A stretch of 62,441 bases of DNA from Pseudomonadota bacterium (GTDB lineage: Bacteria > Desulfobacterota > SM23-61). The notes under the pieces were generated by a model. It was not told the DNA's origin and made no database searches. It saw only the letters and a program-made list of their open reading frames with translations. Made by a program: the position numbers and the translations under genes. Within the stretch, counting starts at the first letter, position 1, and each line of letters opens with the position of its first letter. The stretch covers positions 1 to 62,441 of the forward strand of contig JAHJQK010000144.1 of the NCBI GenBank assembly GCA_018819135.1, written 5' to 3'. Below are positions 42,438 to 51,151 of the stretch, piece by piece.

Positions 42438-42545
42438 AATTAAAGGGGTTCAAGGGGTCAAGGATTCAAGGGTTCAAGCGAATAGTTTTTGAAAAAAATA
42501 AACACTCGGACCCTTGGACACTTAAACCCCGAACCTCTTTTTTGG
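42438..42545. repeat. Degenerate intergenic repeat (GGTTCAAGG type)
   Basis: Repeated words AAGGGGTTCAAGGGGTCAAGG and CTTGGACACTTAAACCCCG, partly inverted. It resembles 24267-24412. Confidence 0.5.
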
Positions 42546-42553
42546 TACTTCTA

Positions 42554-43579
42554 ATGGCTCACCTTTTTGACCCGCTATCCATCAAAGGAGTTGAACTCAG
42601 AAACCGCATCGTCTTTGCGCCCGTGGTTACGAATTTCGGGTTGAGGAACAACCAGGCCATTCAATATTTTGTAGAGCGCGTTAGGGGCGGAGTGGGCCTG
42701 ATTATCATTCATGGCACACCGGTCGATCTACTTTTACGGGCCGGTTGGGCCCAGGGCCTGCGTCCCCTGGTCATGGCGATTCATGACCGGGGAGCCAAAG
42801 CAGTCCTGCAACTCTGGCACGGAAATGAATTGAACGGCCAGGCGGTTGCCCCTTCTGTCCGCGAGTCCTATCGCCAGATTACCCGTGAGGAAATTCGTAC
42901 GGTGGTCGAGAAATTCGCCACAGCCGCCAGGCATTGCCAGGAAGCCGGGTTTGACGGGGTTGAGGTTCACGGAGCGCACGGCTATTTCATCCACCAGTTC
43001 TTTTCCCCTTTAACCAACCAGAGATCCGATGAATACGGTGGCAATGCCGAGAAGCGCATGCTCTTGGGCATGGAGCTGGTTGTGGCCATGCGCGAGGCGG
43101 TGGGAGAAAAGTTCCTTCTGCTTTATCGGCATAGCGCGGTAGATGGAATCCCAGGAGGGACTCCTATCGAAGAGAGTGCGCGCTTTGCCCAAGCCTTGGA
43201 GAACCACTGGCTGGACGTGATCGATGTTTCAGCCGGCATGGGGCGGACCGATGAGCTTTCCATTCCGCCGGCTTCGGCTCCCGAAGGGACCCACGCCGAA
43301 CTGGCCGCTAAAATCAAGGCGAAAGTTACCATTCCGGTTATTGCGGTGGGAAAAGTGCAAACCCGGGCCGGCGCCGAAAAGATTTTACAGGAAGGGCAGG
43401 CTGACCTTGTGGCCCTCGGCCGACAGTTATTGGCTGATCCGTACTGGCCAGAGAAGATGCAGGAGGGGAGAGAAGATGAAGTTGTCTCCTGCACCTACTG
43501 CAACTTTTGCACGCAGGAGATGCACGCCGGTAGGCCCATTGCCTGCCTGCAGAATCCAAACCTGGGCCAAGAAAAATAA
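42554..43579 (+). CDS. Old-yellow-enzyme-type NADH:flavin oxidoreductase
   Basis: 341 residues from ATG 42554; the FMN barrel begins LFDPLSIKGVELRNRIVFAP. Seen: QLWHGNELNG, the VEVHGAHGYFIHQFFSPLTN signature, RSDEYGG, IDVSAGMG and VALGRQLLADPYWPEK. A Cys cluster CTYCNFC plus a later Cys (IACLQNP) resembles the 4Fe-4S site of 2,4-dienoyl-CoA reductase, but the FAD/NAD half of that enzyme is absent. The start has a weak ribosome site because a repeat lies upstream. Confidence 0.85.
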   Translation: MAHLFDPLSIKGVELRNRIVFAPVVTNFGLRNNQAIQYFVERVRGGVGLIIIHGTPVDLLLRAGWAQGLRPLVMAIHDRGAKAVLQLWHGNELNGQAVAPSVRESYRQITREEIRTVVEKFATAARHCQEAGFDGVEVHGAHGYFIHQFFSPLTNQRSDEYGGNAEKRMLLGMELVVAMREAVGEKFLLLYRHSAVDGIPGGTPIEESARFAQALENHWLDVIDVSAGMGRTDELSIPPASAPEGTHAELAAKIKAKVTIPVIAVGKVQTRAGAEKILQEGQADLVALGRQLLADPYWPEKMQEGREDEVVSCTYCNFCTQEMHAGRPIACLQNPNLGQEK

Positions 43580-43587
43580 TAGGGAAA

Positions 43588-44058
43588 TCATTTGGGGACG
43601 GTGAAAGGGAGGTGGATAAAATCTCCCCCACCGATTCCGTTTTTTTTAAACCACCCCTGATTCATTTCCAGGGCGTACTGGGCCGGCCGGGCGGAAACTC
43701 GCGTCCGCAGGTTGAAAGGTTCCATATCCTGGATGTCGACGATCTCTCCTTGTTGATCGATGAAAGCAATGGAAAGAGGAATGCGGGTATTTTTCATCCA
43801 GAAAGACAGTGTTTCTTCCCGGTCATAGATAAAGAGCATGCCTTCATCTTTTCCGAGACTTTCCCGAAACATCAACCCTTTGGCTTTCTCCCTCTCTGTT
43901 CGGGCCACTTCAACTCTTATTATTTTCTCCTTGAGAGTTAGAAAGATGAAAGTTTGTTCGTTCGGAAAGACGCTTTCAATCTCCAAAGTCAGGATTAAAA
44001 AAAGGAAAAAAAGGAACTTGAAAAAAAACTTTTGCCCTGGAAATTTTTTGAAGCTCAC
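43588..44058 (-). CDS. DUF192 exported protein
   Basis: 156 residues. An N-terminal hydrophobic segment (FFFKFLFFLFLILTL) acts as a signal peptide or anchor. The DUF192 core has VEVARTEREKAKGLMFRE, GMLFIYDREETLSFWMKNT and IPLSIAFIDQ. Function of the family is unknown. Convergent with the reductase gene. Confidence 0.85.
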   Translation of the reverse strand: MSFKKFPGQKFFFKFLFFLFLILTLEIESVFPNEQTFIFLTLKEKIIRVEVARTEREKAKGLMFRESLGKDEGMLFIYDREETLSFWMKNTRIPLSIAFIDQQGEIVDIQDMEPFNLRTRVSARPAQYALEMNQGWFKKNGIGGGDFIHLPFTVPK

Positions 44059-44173
44059 TCATTTTTTGATAAGTATAGTGAATATTTTTATATATTAGGT
44101 TAGGGTAAACTATTCTTGGCAGCTGGGTTTAAATATATTAAAAATCGGCCATAAACTCAATGGGATTTATTCA

Positions 44174-44389
44174 ATGCGTGGATCGAATCAAGTTGTCAAC
44201 AGCGCCAAAAGAATCTTTAAGAATTGGAGTTGGGTTTTTTCACTCTTGCTCTTATTTTCATCAGGGTGCTTCCAGCGTTCCGATGCTGAAGGCAGTCCAG
44301 CGATCAAGATCTTCTTGGCCCTGGGAATCTGCCTGGCAGCGATTTTTATTGTATTTTTCATCGTGGTCAAAGGAAGGGAAAAAGATTGA
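44174..44389 (+). CDS. Possible small membrane protein
   Basis: 71 codons: a basic N-terminus, a first hydrophobic segment (~20-30) ending SSGCF, and a second one (~46-65). It could be a short lipoprotein-like or two-helix membrane protein. The ribosome site is weak and it ends 10 bases before the Nudix fragment. Confidence 0.4.
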   Translation: MRGSNQVVNSAKRIFKNWSWVFSLLLLFSSGCFQRSDAEGSPAIKIFLALGICLAAIFIVFFIVVKGREKD

Positions 44390-44398
44390 CAAGGTGCA

Positions 44399-44629
44399 AT
44401 GGACGTTGATTACTTCCTGTCATTGCCGAGTATGAAACGGAAATATCCTGATCACCCTATCATTGGAGTGGGGGGGATTGTTTTCCACGAAGATCAAATC
44501 CTCCTGGCCAGGCTGGAGAAAGGCGGCCCCCTTCTGGAGGAATCGGTCTTACCATCCAAACCTACCGGGGAGGCTTCTCGAATCCTCATGTTAGATGGTC
44601 TAATGAGCCTCCCCAAGGGGTTATGGTAG
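44399..44629 (+). pseudogene. N-terminal fragment of a Nudix hydrolase
   Basis: 76 codons. MKRKYPDHPIIGVGGIVFHE and ILLARLEKGGP match the first strands of Nudix proteins, but the sequence leaves the family before the Nudix box (GX5EX7REUXEEXGU), which is absent. The remaining codons are unrelated. It reads as a truncated gene. Confidence 0.65.
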
Positions 44630-44648
44630 GTTCAGAATCTAAAAAAAA

Positions 44649-44673
44649 GCCATGATGAGAATCTCACCATGGC
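44649..44673 (-). terminator. Minus-strand terminator, distal
   Basis: GCCATGG and CATGGC arms plus TGAG/CTCA form a stem followed on the minus strand by eight T (44641-44648). Confidence 0.65.
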
Positions 44674-44683
44674 CTACGTGAAA

Positions 44684-44714
44684 AAGGCCATGGGCTTTTC
44701 CCGCCCATGGCCTT
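44684..44714 (-). terminator. Minus-strand terminator, proximal
   Basis: A perfect 12-bp stem, AAGGCCATGGGC with GCCCATGGCCTT, followed on the minus strand by TTTTT. Confidence 0.75.
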
Positions 44715-44741
44715 GAAGTTCTTTTAAATGTCCGAACCTCC

Positions 44742-44843
44742 TCAGGCAGTGGGCGGACTGGGCAATACCAAAAGGCCCAACAAGCCCAAAAAAGAAATCA
44801 GAGGAAGGAATAATTTGCCTGAAAAGATACTGGGCATCATCAT
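44742..44843 (-). CDS. 33-residue hydrophobic small protein
   Basis: Starts with three consecutive in-frame ATGs (44843, 44840, 44837) and has AAAGGA six bases upstream. The peptide has one membrane helix (LFLPLISFLGLLGLLVLP) flanked by Gly-Lys and a Pro/Ser tail. A near-consensus promoter 20-50 bases upstream and two terminators downstream make a complete small transcript. It could be a small membrane protein, a type I toxin-like peptide or part of a regulatory RNA; no family is recognised. Confidence 0.55.
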   Translation of the reverse strand: MMMPSIFSGKLFLPLISFLGLLGLLVLPSPPTA

Positions 44844-44863
44844 GGAAAATCCTTTATAAGAAA

Positions 44864-44893
44864 TTTATACCCCATCCTGAAATTTGTTGTCAA
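44864..44893 (-). promoter_or_regulatory. Strong sigma-70 promoter on the minus strand
   Basis: Minus-strand TTGACA (44893-44888), 18-base spacer and TATAAA (44869-44864). Transcription would start about 14 bases before the ATG at 44843. Confidence 0.7.
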
Positions 44894-45016
44894 GTTTTTT
44901 TTCGGATTTTTTCCAGGTTTAAAATCCTTGCCCACCGGCCCTCTGCTGTGCTATTCTAAGGACAAAAAAAAATTCCTGCTTTCAGCAGCGGATCATCCGC
45001 GTTCCCAGAAAAATCA

Positions 45017-46348
45017 ATGATTGGCTATAGATATTTTTACGGCAATAAACCAGTTCCGGCTGAAAGTGCGGACGCCGAACAAATCCTCGATCGTCTCACC
45101 GACCTTCTCCTGCGGGAAAATGACGTCAATAAATCCCTCGACTTATTAAAACAGCAAGGCCTAAAGGGACAGGATGAATCCCCGGGGCTTAAGGGGATTC
45201 ACGATTTCCTGGAAGAAGTTCGGCGCCTGAAGCAGAAACTCCAGGAATCTGCATCCGCAGGAAATGATTCGGCCATGGAAGAGTTGAAACGCCTGGAGAA
45301 GCTTGAACATGAACTGCGCCGCGCTTCCTGGGGACTTGACCTGGAAAAGATCAATGACCAGGAAATCCGGGAATTATTGGGGGAACAAAGTTACCAACTC
45401 TGGAACAACCTCAAGGCCATCCCCCGCCTTCTGGAAGTCAACGGCCTCATCGAGAAGTTGGGGGCAAAGTATGTGCTCACGCCTAAAGGTATGCGCAAGA
45501 TCGGGCAGAGAGCGCTGCAGGATATTTTTGCCTCTTTAACCCGTGATGCCCTGGGGAATCATGAAACTCATTTTCGGGGCAACGGGATGAATCTTCTTTT
45601 AGAGGAAAGTAAACCTTACCGGTTCGGAGATCCTTTTCACCTCAACTTGAGTCGTACGTTAATGAACACCCTGAGTCGCCAGGCATTGGCCCCATCCCCG
45701 TCCAAGGGCCGCCGGCTTCTCGACCTCCGGCCGGATGACTTTGAGGTTTACCAAACCGAAAAGCGTACCCGGTCCGCCGTAGTGCTCATGCTGGATATGA
45801 GCGGTTCCATGGCGCGCGACGAAAAATTTTTCGCGGCCAAAAAAGTAGCCATGGCCCTGCATACGCTCATGCAAACCCAGTTCCCCCATGACCGCCTGCA
45901 CGTGATAGGCTTTTCTTCCTATGCCAGGGCTCTGAAGCCCAAGGACCTGCTTTGCCTGAACTGGGATCTGGACAACCCCTACACCAACATGGAAGAAGGG
46001 CTTATCCTGGCCAAATCTTTTCTCAACCGGGAGCACACCCCTAACAAGCAGATCATCATGGTTTCAGATGGAGAACCTACCGCCCACCTGGAGAACGGCA
46101 AGGTCTTCTTCCAGTTTCCTTCCCACCCCAAGACCCTGGCTAAAACCTTATCCGAGTTCAAGAAATGCGCTTCTTGCGGCATCAACTTGAACATTTTCAT
46201 GCTCGGCCAGGATGCCCATCTCTTGCAGTTTGTCCAGCAGATATCCAGGATGAACCGAGGCCGGGCCTTCTACACCACCCCGAATAATCTGGGCCGTTAC
46301 CTACTGGTCGATTTCCTTTCTCAGAAACGCAAGTGGATCTTAGCCTAA
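45017..46348 (+). CDS. VWA-domain protein
   Basis: 443 residues. The N-terminal half is helical and charged. The C-terminal von Willebrand A domain has the MIDAS motif in VVLMLDMSGSMARDEKFFAA, with a further Thr/Asp element in YTNMEEGL and MVSDGEPTAH. Such proteins usually work with a MoxR- or BchI-type AAA ATPase, but none is seen in the window. Cytoplasmic; the substrate is unknown. Confidence 0.8.
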   Translation: MIGYRYFYGNKPVPAESADAEQILDRLTDLLLRENDVNKSLDLLKQQGLKGQDESPGLKGIHDFLEEVRRLKQKLQESASAGNDSAMEELKRLEKLEHELRRASWGLDLEKINDQEIRELLGEQSYQLWNNLKAIPRLLEVNGLIEKLGAKYVLTPKGMRKIGQRALQDIFASLTRDALGNHETHFRGNGMNLLLEESKPYRFGDPFHLNLSRTLMNTLSRQALAPSPSKGRRLLDLRPDDFEVYQTEKRTRSAVVLMLDMSGSMARDEKFFAAKKVAMALHTLMQTQFPHDRLHVIGFSSYARALKPKDLLCLNWDLDNPYTNMEEGLILAKSFLNREHTPNKQIIMVSDGEPTAHLENGKVFFQFPSHPKTLAKTLSEFKKCASCGINLNIFMLGQDAHLLQFVQQISRMNRGRAFYTTPNNLGRYLLVDFLSQKRKWILA

Positions 46349-46433
46349 GAAAAAGTGAGCCAACATCGGGTTTTCATACCGTTTCCCATTCAATGATACC
46401 TTCAAAAACTTCAAAAAAAGAAAGGATATTTCC

Positions 46434-47819
46434 ATGCTGACCGAGAAGATTCTGCAGGAGTTTGAAACCATTTTGGGTAAGGAGAGAATCCTGACTTCCA
46501 AGGAAGACCTTCTCAGTTATGCTTATGATGCTTATGTGGAAGAATACCTGCCCGAAGCCGTCCTTTTTCCCAAGACGTCCGCAGAGGTCTCCCAGATCAT
46601 GAAAGTAGCCAGTACCCATCGGGTCTTCGTTACTCCCCGCGGCGCCGGGTCAGGCCTGGCCGCTTGCAGTTTGGCCAAACAAGGAGGGGTGATCCTCTGC
46701 TTTACGATGATGAACCGAGTTCTGGAAATCAACAAGCCGAACCGTTATGCCGTTGTTGAACCCGGCGTGGTGGTGTCGGAGTTCCAGAAGGAAGTGGAGA
46801 AAATCGGCCTCTTCTATCCTCCGGATCCCGGGAGCGCCACAGTGGCCACCATGGGGGGGACCGTCTTGATGAATGCCGGGGGCATGCGGGGGATCAAGTA
46901 CGGGGTGACCCGGGATTACCTGATGGGTCTGGAAGTGGTGCTCCCTTCCGGAGAAGTCATCCAGACGGGAAGCCTGACCGCCAAAGATGTAACGGGATAT
47001 GACTTAACCCGGCTGATCTGCGGGTCGGAGGGAACCCTGGCCTTGGTCACCCGGATCATCGTCAGGCTTCTACCCAAGCCCAAGGCCCGACGGACCCTCC
47101 AGGCAATTTACCATACCATCGATCAAGCAGGAAACACTGTAGCCAGGATCGTTGAAGAGGGCATCATCCCCGCGACCCTGGAGTTAATGGACAAGGTGAT
47201 CATCAAAGCCCTCGAAGACTACGCCCATCTCGGTCTCCCCCTGGACGCCGAGGCCATACTACTCATTGAAGTTGACGGTGATCAGGCATCGGTAGAGAAG
47301 CAGGCCGGAATGATCGCCGAGTTTTGCCGCGGGCAAGGGGCCAGGGATGTGCGCGTTTCCCAATCCGAAAAGGAGAGTGAGCAGCTCTGGATGGCCCGCC
47401 GGGGGGCCTTTGGAGCAGTCGCGCGGATGCGCCCGTCCTGCGTGATCGAAGATGCCACCGTCCCCGTGAGCTTCTTGACCCGCGCCATCAAGGAAGTAAG
47501 AACGATCGCTCAGCGGAACCAGGTCCAGATCGCTGTCTTGGCGCATGCCGGAGATGGCAACCTCCATCCGCTCGTGCTCTGCGACCTCAGAGACCAAGAG
47601 GAAATGAAGCGGGTGGAAAAAGCCATGGATGAAATCGTTGATTTTGCCATGGCGGTAGGGGGTGTTCTTTCCGGGGAGCACGGAATAGGCATTGCCAAAG
47701 CCAAGTACCTTCCCCGGCAATTGAGCCCGCAGGCTCTGAATCTGATGCGAGCCCTTAAGAAAACCTTTGACCCCCAGGGAATCCTGAACCCCGGGAGTTT
47801 CCTGGAGTGTGCCCCGTGA
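46434..47819 (+). CDS. FAD-binding oxidoreductase, GlcD/lactate dehydrogenase type
   Basis: 461 residues, PCMH-type FAD domain (FVTPRGAGSGLAACSL, DPGSATVATMGGTVLMNAGG, GLEVVLPSGEVIQTGS) followed by an FAD-oxidase C domain (LAHAGDGNLHPLVL and SGEHGIGIAKAKYL). Oxidises a 2-hydroxy acid such as glycolate or D-lactate and passes electrons to the Fe-S subunit encoded next. It overlaps that gene by four bases (GTGA). The TRAP transporter downstream may bring in the substrate. Confidence 0.9.
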   Translation: MLTEKILQEFETILGKERILTSKEDLLSYAYDAYVEEYLPEAVLFPKTSAEVSQIMKVASTHRVFVTPRGAGSGLAACSLAKQGGVILCFTMMNRVLEINKPNRYAVVEPGVVVSEFQKEVEKIGLFYPPDPGSATVATMGGTVLMNAGGMRGIKYGVTRDYLMGLEVVLPSGEVIQTGSLTAKDVTGYDLTRLICGSEGTLALVTRIIVRLLPKPKARRTLQAIYHTIDQAGNTVARIVEEGIIPATLELMDKVIIKALEDYAHLGLPLDAEAILLIEVDGDQASVEKQAGMIAEFCRGQGARDVRVSQSEKESEQLWMARRGAFGAVARMRPSCVIEDATVPVSFLTRAIKEVRTIAQRNQVQIAVLAHAGDGNLHPLVLCDLRDQEEMKRVEKAMDEIVDFAMAVGGVLSGEHGIGIAKAKYLPRQLSPQALNLMRALKKTFDPQGILNPGSFLECAP

Positions 47820-49060
47820 TATCCAAAAACCTTCGTGAAGAAGTCCACAACTGCATTAAATGCGGGATTTGTCTTACGCCGTGCCCGGTCTATAAGCAGC
47901 GCCTGGTGGAAGCTACCTCTCCCCGGGGAAAGGTCCAGTTGATCCGCAACGTAATGGAAGGCAATCTGGAGCTAAGTGAAAATTTTACGCGCATCCTGTT
48001 TACCTGTTTGCTCTGCGAAACCTGTACGGTAAACTGCCCGAGCGGCTTACAAGTTGACCAACTGATGAAAGCCATGAGGGTGGAAGTCATCGAGAAATTC
48101 GGTCTCCCGGGAAAGAAGAAGTTTCTCTTTGAACTCTTAACGGGCAAGCGCCTGCTGCCTTTTTACCTTTTCTGGGGGCGGGTTTTGAGAAATAACCTTC
48201 TGCCGCTATTGCCGGTGAAGGGGAAAGTGGGAACCATCCCCTTGAAGAAGTTCCCCCGCTTGAGTCGCCAGCCCTTGCTGAAGAAAATTCCGGAGGTAAT
48301 CTCTGTTCCGGAACCCAAGGGCCGGGTCCTCTATTTCACCGGTTGTGCCACCAATTATTTGGATGGAGAAATTGGCAGGGCCACGATCGAAATTCTGGTC
48401 CGCTTGGGAGTAGAAGTAGTCGTTCCCAAGGACCAGATGTGCTGCGGTCTGCCTATATTTTTAGCCGGGGCCCCCCAGATGGCCTTACCGAATATCCTCA
48501 AGAATGTGGCCCTAGGCAACCGCCAGGATGTGGACGCAGTGGTGGTGGAATGTGCCACCTGCGGCGCTGCTCTGAAAAAAGAATACCCGCATATCCTCCG
48601 AGAAATGGGCCAAAACGCGGAAAAAGCAGAGGCCTTGAGCCGGAAGGTCCTGGATATTTCCCAATATTTAATGAAATTCGATTTAGGGAAAATGCTCAGG
48701 CCTCTGAAAGGGAAAGTAACCTACCACGATCCTTGCCACTTGTTGCGCAGCCAGGGAGTAAAGGATGAACCGAGGGCGCTTCTCAGACAAATTCCGGAGC
48801 TGGATTTCGTGGAGATGGGCGGGGCCGATGTGTGTTGCGGGGGTGGGGGAACCTTCCAGTGGGAGCATCCGGAAATCTCAGAAAATATAACGGCCCAAAA
48901 AATCGGGAACATTGAAGAGACGGGAGCCAATTACGTGGCCACCGGTTGCCCGGGTTGCCGCCTGCAGATATTCGGCAATTTAAGAAAAGATGGAGTGGAA
49001 GTTGTCCATCCGGTGCAGCTCATTTCCCGGAGCCTTGGCTCTCCAATAAGCAGGGCGTAA
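47816..49060 (+). CDS. Fe-S subunit, GlcF/CCG-domain type
   Basis: 414 residues from GTG 47816, which overlaps the FAD gene's TGA and has GGAG eight bases upstream. Two 4Fe-4S motifs: CIKCGICLTPCP and CLLCETCTVNCP. Two CCG domains follow (QMCCGLPIFLAGAPQ; VCCGGGGTFQWEHPE), typical of GlcF and heterodisulfide reductase subunits. Takes electrons from the FAD subunit toward the membrane or a soluble acceptor. Confidence 0.9.
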   Translation: MISKNLREEVHNCIKCGICLTPCPVYKQRLVEATSPRGKVQLIRNVMEGNLELSENFTRILFTCLLCETCTVNCPSGLQVDQLMKAMRVEVIEKFGLPGKKKFLFELLTGKRLLPFYLFWGRVLRNNLLPLLPVKGKVGTIPLKKFPRLSRQPLLKKIPEVISVPEPKGRVLYFTGCATNYLDGEIGRATIEILVRLGVEVVVPKDQMCCGLPIFLAGAPQMALPNILKNVALGNRQDVDAVVVECATCGAALKKEYPHILREMGQNAEKAEALSRKVLDISQYLMKFDLGKMLRPLKGKVTYHDPCHLLRSQGVKDEPRALLRQIPELDFVEMGGADVCCGGGGTFQWEHPEISENITAQKIGNIEETGANYVATGCPGCRLQIFGNLRKDGVEVVHPVQLISRSLGSPISRA

Positions 49061-49309
49061 ATTCTTCCCCCGCGCCTGGCAATTTTTATCTTCAGGCGGT
49101 AAGGGTTTTTTAGGCTTAATCCCTTTGGTCCTGGTCCAAGATCGTCCACTACCCCGCCCTGCTGGTCTTCTTGACCTGGCTTTCTTGCAAAAAAGGCCTT
49201 GACTGGGCCTGCTATTGTGTGCTAATGGCAACAGGAGTCTCAGACAGCAGGGGAGATGGGCGATAAAATCGCCCCTAATTGGTAGTTAAAAATAAGAGGA
49301 GGTGCGGAG

Positions 49310-50455
49310 ATGAAGAACAAGAAATTGGTGAGTCGTTTAGGGGTTGCCCTGATGCTCATGGGAGTTGTATTTGCTCTGACCCTGCAGCCCCAAGAAGCCC
49401 GGGCCCAAGCAACATTCAAACTGAAATTCCAGGCTAGCTGGCCCGCAGGTTCCACGCTGTTTGACAACTTCAAGATGTTTACCGAGCAGGCCAAAAAAAT
49501 TTCCGGTGGAAGGCTGGACATTGAACCCCTGCCCGCCGGGGCTGTGGTGCCGGCTTTCGAGGTCTTAGATGCCACTTCCCGAGGCGTTATTGACGGGGCC
49601 CATTCCTGGGCGTCCTATTGGTACGGCAAGAGGAAGGTGGCCGTCCTGTTCACCGGAGGACCCGGGGGGACCTTCGGGATGGACTATATCGACTACCTCG
49701 GGTGGATGTATGAAGGTGGGGGCCTCAAACTTTATAATGAATTTTATCAGGATATCTTGAAGCTTAAGGTGGTTGTCTATCCCATCTTGCCCTCCGGACC
49801 CCAGTCCTTCGGGTGGTTCAAGAAACCCTTCAAGAACATGGCAGAACTGAAGGGGACGAAGATGCGCGTGGGCGGGATGGCCGGCGAGCTTTTCGAGAAG
49901 GCCGGGGTTAGGGTAGTGAACTTGCCGGGAGGGGAGATCATCCCTGCGGCTGAACGGGGCGTCATCGACGCAGCGGAGTGGGTGACCCCCGGAGAAGATA
50001 TGAAAATGGGTTTCCAGGATATCTGGAAAAACTACTATCTTCCAGGGATGCATGAGAACGTAACCGTTGGAGAACTGCTGATCAACAAAGATGTCTGGGA
50101 AAAATTTCCTCCGGACCTCAAGGCGATTGTGGAAGCAGCGTCCATGAACACGTTAATGCGCTGGTGGGTGGGGTTTATTAAGTTCAACTCCCAGGCTTTG
50201 AAAGAACTCCAGGAAAAGCACAAGGTCAATATAATAAGGACTCCGGACGATGTTCTGACCACCCAGCTGAAAACCTGGGATGAGATCGCCAAGGAAGAAG
50301 CGGCCAAGGACCCTTTCTTCAAGAAAGTTTGGGATTCGCAGAAGGAGTACGCTGGTTTGGTGGTCCCCGCCCGGCGGTTCATGTTTCCTCCTTATGATTT
50401 CGCCGCCGATTATTATTGGCCCAAGCCTAAGGCTGCGCCTAAGCCCAAGAAATAA
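49310..50455 (+). CDS. dctP: TRAP transporter substrate-binding protein DctP
   Basis: 381 residues with a signal peptide (VALMLMGVVFALTLQPQ, cleavage probably after ARAQA). Family features: FQASWPAGSTLFDNFKMF, GAVVPAFEVLDA, GMRVGG-type segment (GTKMRVGGMAGELFEKAG) and GVIDAAEWVTPGED. Periplasmic. AGGAGGTG precedes ATG. The neighbours suggest a 2-hydroxy or keto acid ligand, which is inference. Confidence 0.9.
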   Translation: MKNKKLVSRLGVALMLMGVVFALTLQPQEARAQATFKLKFQASWPAGSTLFDNFKMFTEQAKKISGGRLDIEPLPAGAVVPAFEVLDATSRGVIDGAHSWASYWYGKRKVAVLFTGGPGGTFGMDYIDYLGWMYEGGGLKLYNEFYQDILKLKVVVYPILPSGPQSFGWFKKPFKNMAELKGTKMRVGGMAGELFEKAGVRVVNLPGGEIIPAAERGVIDAAEWVTPGEDMKMGFQDIWKNYYLPGMHENVTVGELLINKDVWEKFPPDLKAIVEAASMNTLMRWWVGFIKFNSQALKELQEKHKVNIIRTPDDVLTTQLKTWDEIAKEEAAKDPFFKKVWDSQKEYAGLVVPARRFMFPPYDFAADYYWPKPKAAPKPKK

Positions 50456-50620
50456 AGAGCCTTGATAAACAGGGTGGTGCAAGAGAGGGGAGGAGCTAGC
50501 CGGGGTGCTAACCCCTCCCCAGCGAGTCGCCATTATCTTGGAAAGCCTCCGGGAAATCCGGGAGGATTCCCGTGGATTCAGCCGGACTTTGAGGCTGCTT
50601 GCGGAGCAGGAGGGAACTAG
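50456..50620. other. dctP-dctQ gap with a stem-loop
   Basis: 165 bases. CCTCCGG (50546-50552) pairs with CCGGGAGG (50558-50565) with a bulge. It may stabilise the dctP message or reduce readthrough into dctQM. No gene. Confidence 0.5.
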
Positions 50621-51151
50621 ATGGAGCAATCGCCTACGGCACTACTCAAGACCGTGCGGCTGATTGATACCTATGTGGGGGAACTGTCGGGAAAGATCTT
50701 CGCCGTGCTCATTTATCCCCTGGTGGGAGGGTTGACCTATGAAGTCATCTTACGCTACGCCTTCAATGCCCCGACCATCTGGGCCTACGATGTCGCTTAC
50801 ATGATTTACGGGAGTCACTTCATGCTGGGTGCGACCTACTGCCTTTACAAAGGGGGACACATCCGCACCGACATTTTCTACAATCGGTTCTCTGCCCGTT
50901 GGCAAGGAAGGATTGATGCCAGCCTGTACCTCTTTCTTTTTTTCCCGGGGATGATCTACTTCTTCCTGGCTGGGTACACGGAAGCCCTTCATGCCTGGGA
51001 TATCCTGGAGAAGTCTGATGCCAGCCCCTGGCGACCTCCCTTGTATCCGTTCAAAACCATCATTCCGGTCGCGGCTGCGCTGCTCATGGTCCAAGGCGCC
51101 TCGGAGTTCTTGAAAAGCCTGCATGCGGCCTTGAGGGGTAGATGGCCATGA
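50621..51151 (+). CDS. dctQ: TRAP transporter small permease DctQ
   Basis: 176 residues, four membrane helices. The family pattern YEVILRYAFNAPTIWAYDVA is clear, followed by GGHIRTDIFYNRFS. Bridges DctP and DctM. It overlaps dctM by 10 bases. Confidence 0.9.
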   Translation: MEQSPTALLKTVRLIDTYVGELSGKIFAVLIYPLVGGLTYEVILRYAFNAPTIWAYDVAYMIYGSHFMLGATYCLYKGGHIRTDIFYNRFSARWQGRIDASLYLFLFFPGMIYFFLAGYTEALHAWDILEKSDASPWRPPLYPFKTIIPVAAALLMVQGASEFLKSLHAALRGRWP

